DNA of 5,665 nt from the NCBI GenBank assembly GCA_003446665.1, contig DMCT01000051.1:1-5665 (forward strand). Reading direction: 5' to 3'. This document shows, one piece after another, positions 4,814 through 5,665 of the stretch. Position 1 is the first letter of the stretch. Each line of letters opens with the position of its first letter. Source of the DNA: Synergistaceae bacterium. Lineage in GTDB: Bacteria > Synergistota > Synergistia > Synergistales > Thermovirgaceae. Below the pieces are notes generated by a model. It was not told where the DNA came from. It did no database searches and was given only the letters and a program-made list of their open reading frames with translations. The position numbers and the translations under genes are program-made.

Positions 4814-5665
4814 TAACGAAGTTCTGGACACAAGGCCCCAGGCGGAAAGCACCAGGGAAAACGGACAGGTCGCAAACGGTAACGGGGAAATCCGCAAGGT
4901 CCCGCGCCCGAAGCACACCTTCGGTGATCTGGCCGGCAAGGCATTGACGGAATTGCGCAAGACCGCCAGACAGCTGAAGCTCCCCGGCGCGTCGACGTTA
5001 CGCAAGGACGACTTGATAATAGCTATACTCAAAGCCCAGTCGGAAGAGATGGGGTTTCGCTTCGGCGGAGGTACCCTGGAGGCGCTCCCCGAGGGGTACG
5101 GTTTTTTGAGGCCCAGGGGGCTTCTTCCGAGCGATAACGATATTTATGTTTCCGCTTCCCAGATCCGCCGTTTCGGCCTTCGCAACGGAGACCTGGTCTG
5201 GGGCCTCATAAGGCCTCCCAAGGATCAGGAGCACTACGAAGCACTCCTCAGGGTCGAGGTGGTCAACTTTTCCGACCCCGAAGAGGCCCGGAAACGGCCC
5301 CATTTCGAGCGGCTCACGCCGATTTTCCCGGATACGCGCATTCAGCTTGAGACTAAAAAACACGAGCTCACGACCCGGCTCATCGACCTCTTTGCCCCTA
5401 TAGGAAAGGGACAGAGGGCTCTTATAGTCTCGCCGCCCAAAGCCGGCAAGACCACGGTCCTCAAGAAGATAGCCAACGCCGTTACGGAGAACCATCCGGA
5501 AACGATACTAATGGTTCTCCTTGTGGACGAGCGGCCGGAAGAGGTCACCGACATGGAGCGTTCCGTAGACGGCGAGGTAATTGCCTCGACCTTCGACAGG
5601 CCCGCCGAGGAACACATGAGGGTGGCCAACCTTGCCCTCGAAAAGGCGAAGCGCCTTGTTGAAGT
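4806..5665 (+). CDS. rho: Transcription termination factor Rho (5' part, cut by window edge)
   Basis: Hexameric RNA-dependent ATPase that ends transcription by pulling RNA from RNA polymerase; cytoplasmic. The window holds 286 codons plus two bases and ends after AKRLVE, before the Walker B, Q-loop and R-loop regions, so about the last third is missing. Residues 1-38 are a hydrophilic, Asn/Glu/Gly/Arg-containing leader absent from E. coli Rho. Residues 42-82 are the Rho N-terminal helical domain ([11 protein letters not shown]). Residues 87-155 are the cold-shock-like RNA-binding domain, with GYGFLR (97-102) and [15 protein letters not shown] (112-126). Walker A is PPKAGKTT (210-217), followed by [15 protein letters not shown] (236-250) and [11 protein letters not shown] (260-270), all close to E. 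coli Rho. The ATG at 4806 overlaps the transaldolase stop; GGAAG (4797-4801) is a close, modest ribosome site and GGGAGGGAG (4785-4793) lies further off. Confidence 0.97.
   Translation, partial: MADNEVLDTRPQAESTRENGQVANGNGEIRKVPRPKHTFGDLAGKALTELRKTARQLKLPGASTLRKDDLIIAILKAQSEEMGFRFGGGTLEALPEGYGFLRPRGLLPSDNDIYVSASQIRRFGLRNGDLVWGLIRPPKDQEHYEALLRVEVVNFSDPEEARKRPHFERLTPIFPDTRIQLETKKHELTTRLIDLFAPIGKGQRALIVSPPKAGKTTVLKKIANAVTENHPETILMVLLVDERPEEVTDMERSVDGEVIASTFDRPAEEHMRVANLALEKAKRLVE

Noticed and set aside
1..5665. CRISPR array, transposon ends, toxin-antitoxin pair, tRNA or phage genes
   Set aside because: No direct repeat array, inverted terminal repeats, recombinase motifs, cloverleaf or paired small genes were seen; the content is housekeeping.

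Overview
The window reads as chromosomal housekeeping DNA from an anaerobic, mid-GC bacterium. Strong Shine-Dalgarno sequences, tight operons, an ECF-type vitamin transporter S component, a stand-alone DUF4392 protein and a transaldolase-rho pair together suggest Synergistota or a deep-branching Clostridia-type lineage. This assignment is an inference from gene content and style, not a proven one. I see no mobile element, CRISPR array, tRNA or rRNA.

Layout. Bases 1-32 hold the intrinsic terminator of a gene lying to the left. A monocistronic gene (195-941, +) for an exported protein with a C-terminal coiled coil follows, closed by a strong terminator at 975-1003. Next is a two-gene unit: pfkA (1138-2097, +), an ATP-type 6-phosphofructokinase, translationally coupled through a TGATG overlap to a D-glutamate cyclase-like (DUF4392) protein (2097-2978, +). 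Running toward it is an ECF transporter S component (2975-3469, -). The two convergent genes overlap by 4 bp, and a possible terminator of the minus-strand gene lies inside the 3' end of the DUF4392 gene. A 227-bp divergent intergenic region (3470-3696) follows. The last unit (3697 to beyond the right edge, +) has a small membrane-anchored protein with a cysteine-containing extracytoplasmic domain, a transaldolase of the small TalC/MipB type (4160-4813) and the first 286 codons of transcription terminator Rho (4806 to edge, 8-bp overlap).

Function. PfkA and transaldolase are central sugar-phosphate enzymes (upper glycolysis and the non-oxidative pentose phosphate pathway). Rho is global transcription machinery. 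The DUF4392 protein points to D-glutamate/5-oxoproline metabolism, and the S component to vitamin or cofactor-precursor uptake through an ECF energising module encoded elsewhere.

I did not find a convincing new multi-gene system. The points most worth a second look are the pfkA/DUF4392 coupling, the two uncharacterised exported proteins, the consensus TATAAT that includes a start codon at 3697, CG-centred palindromic operator candidates near promoters, and the convergent overlap with an embedded terminator.
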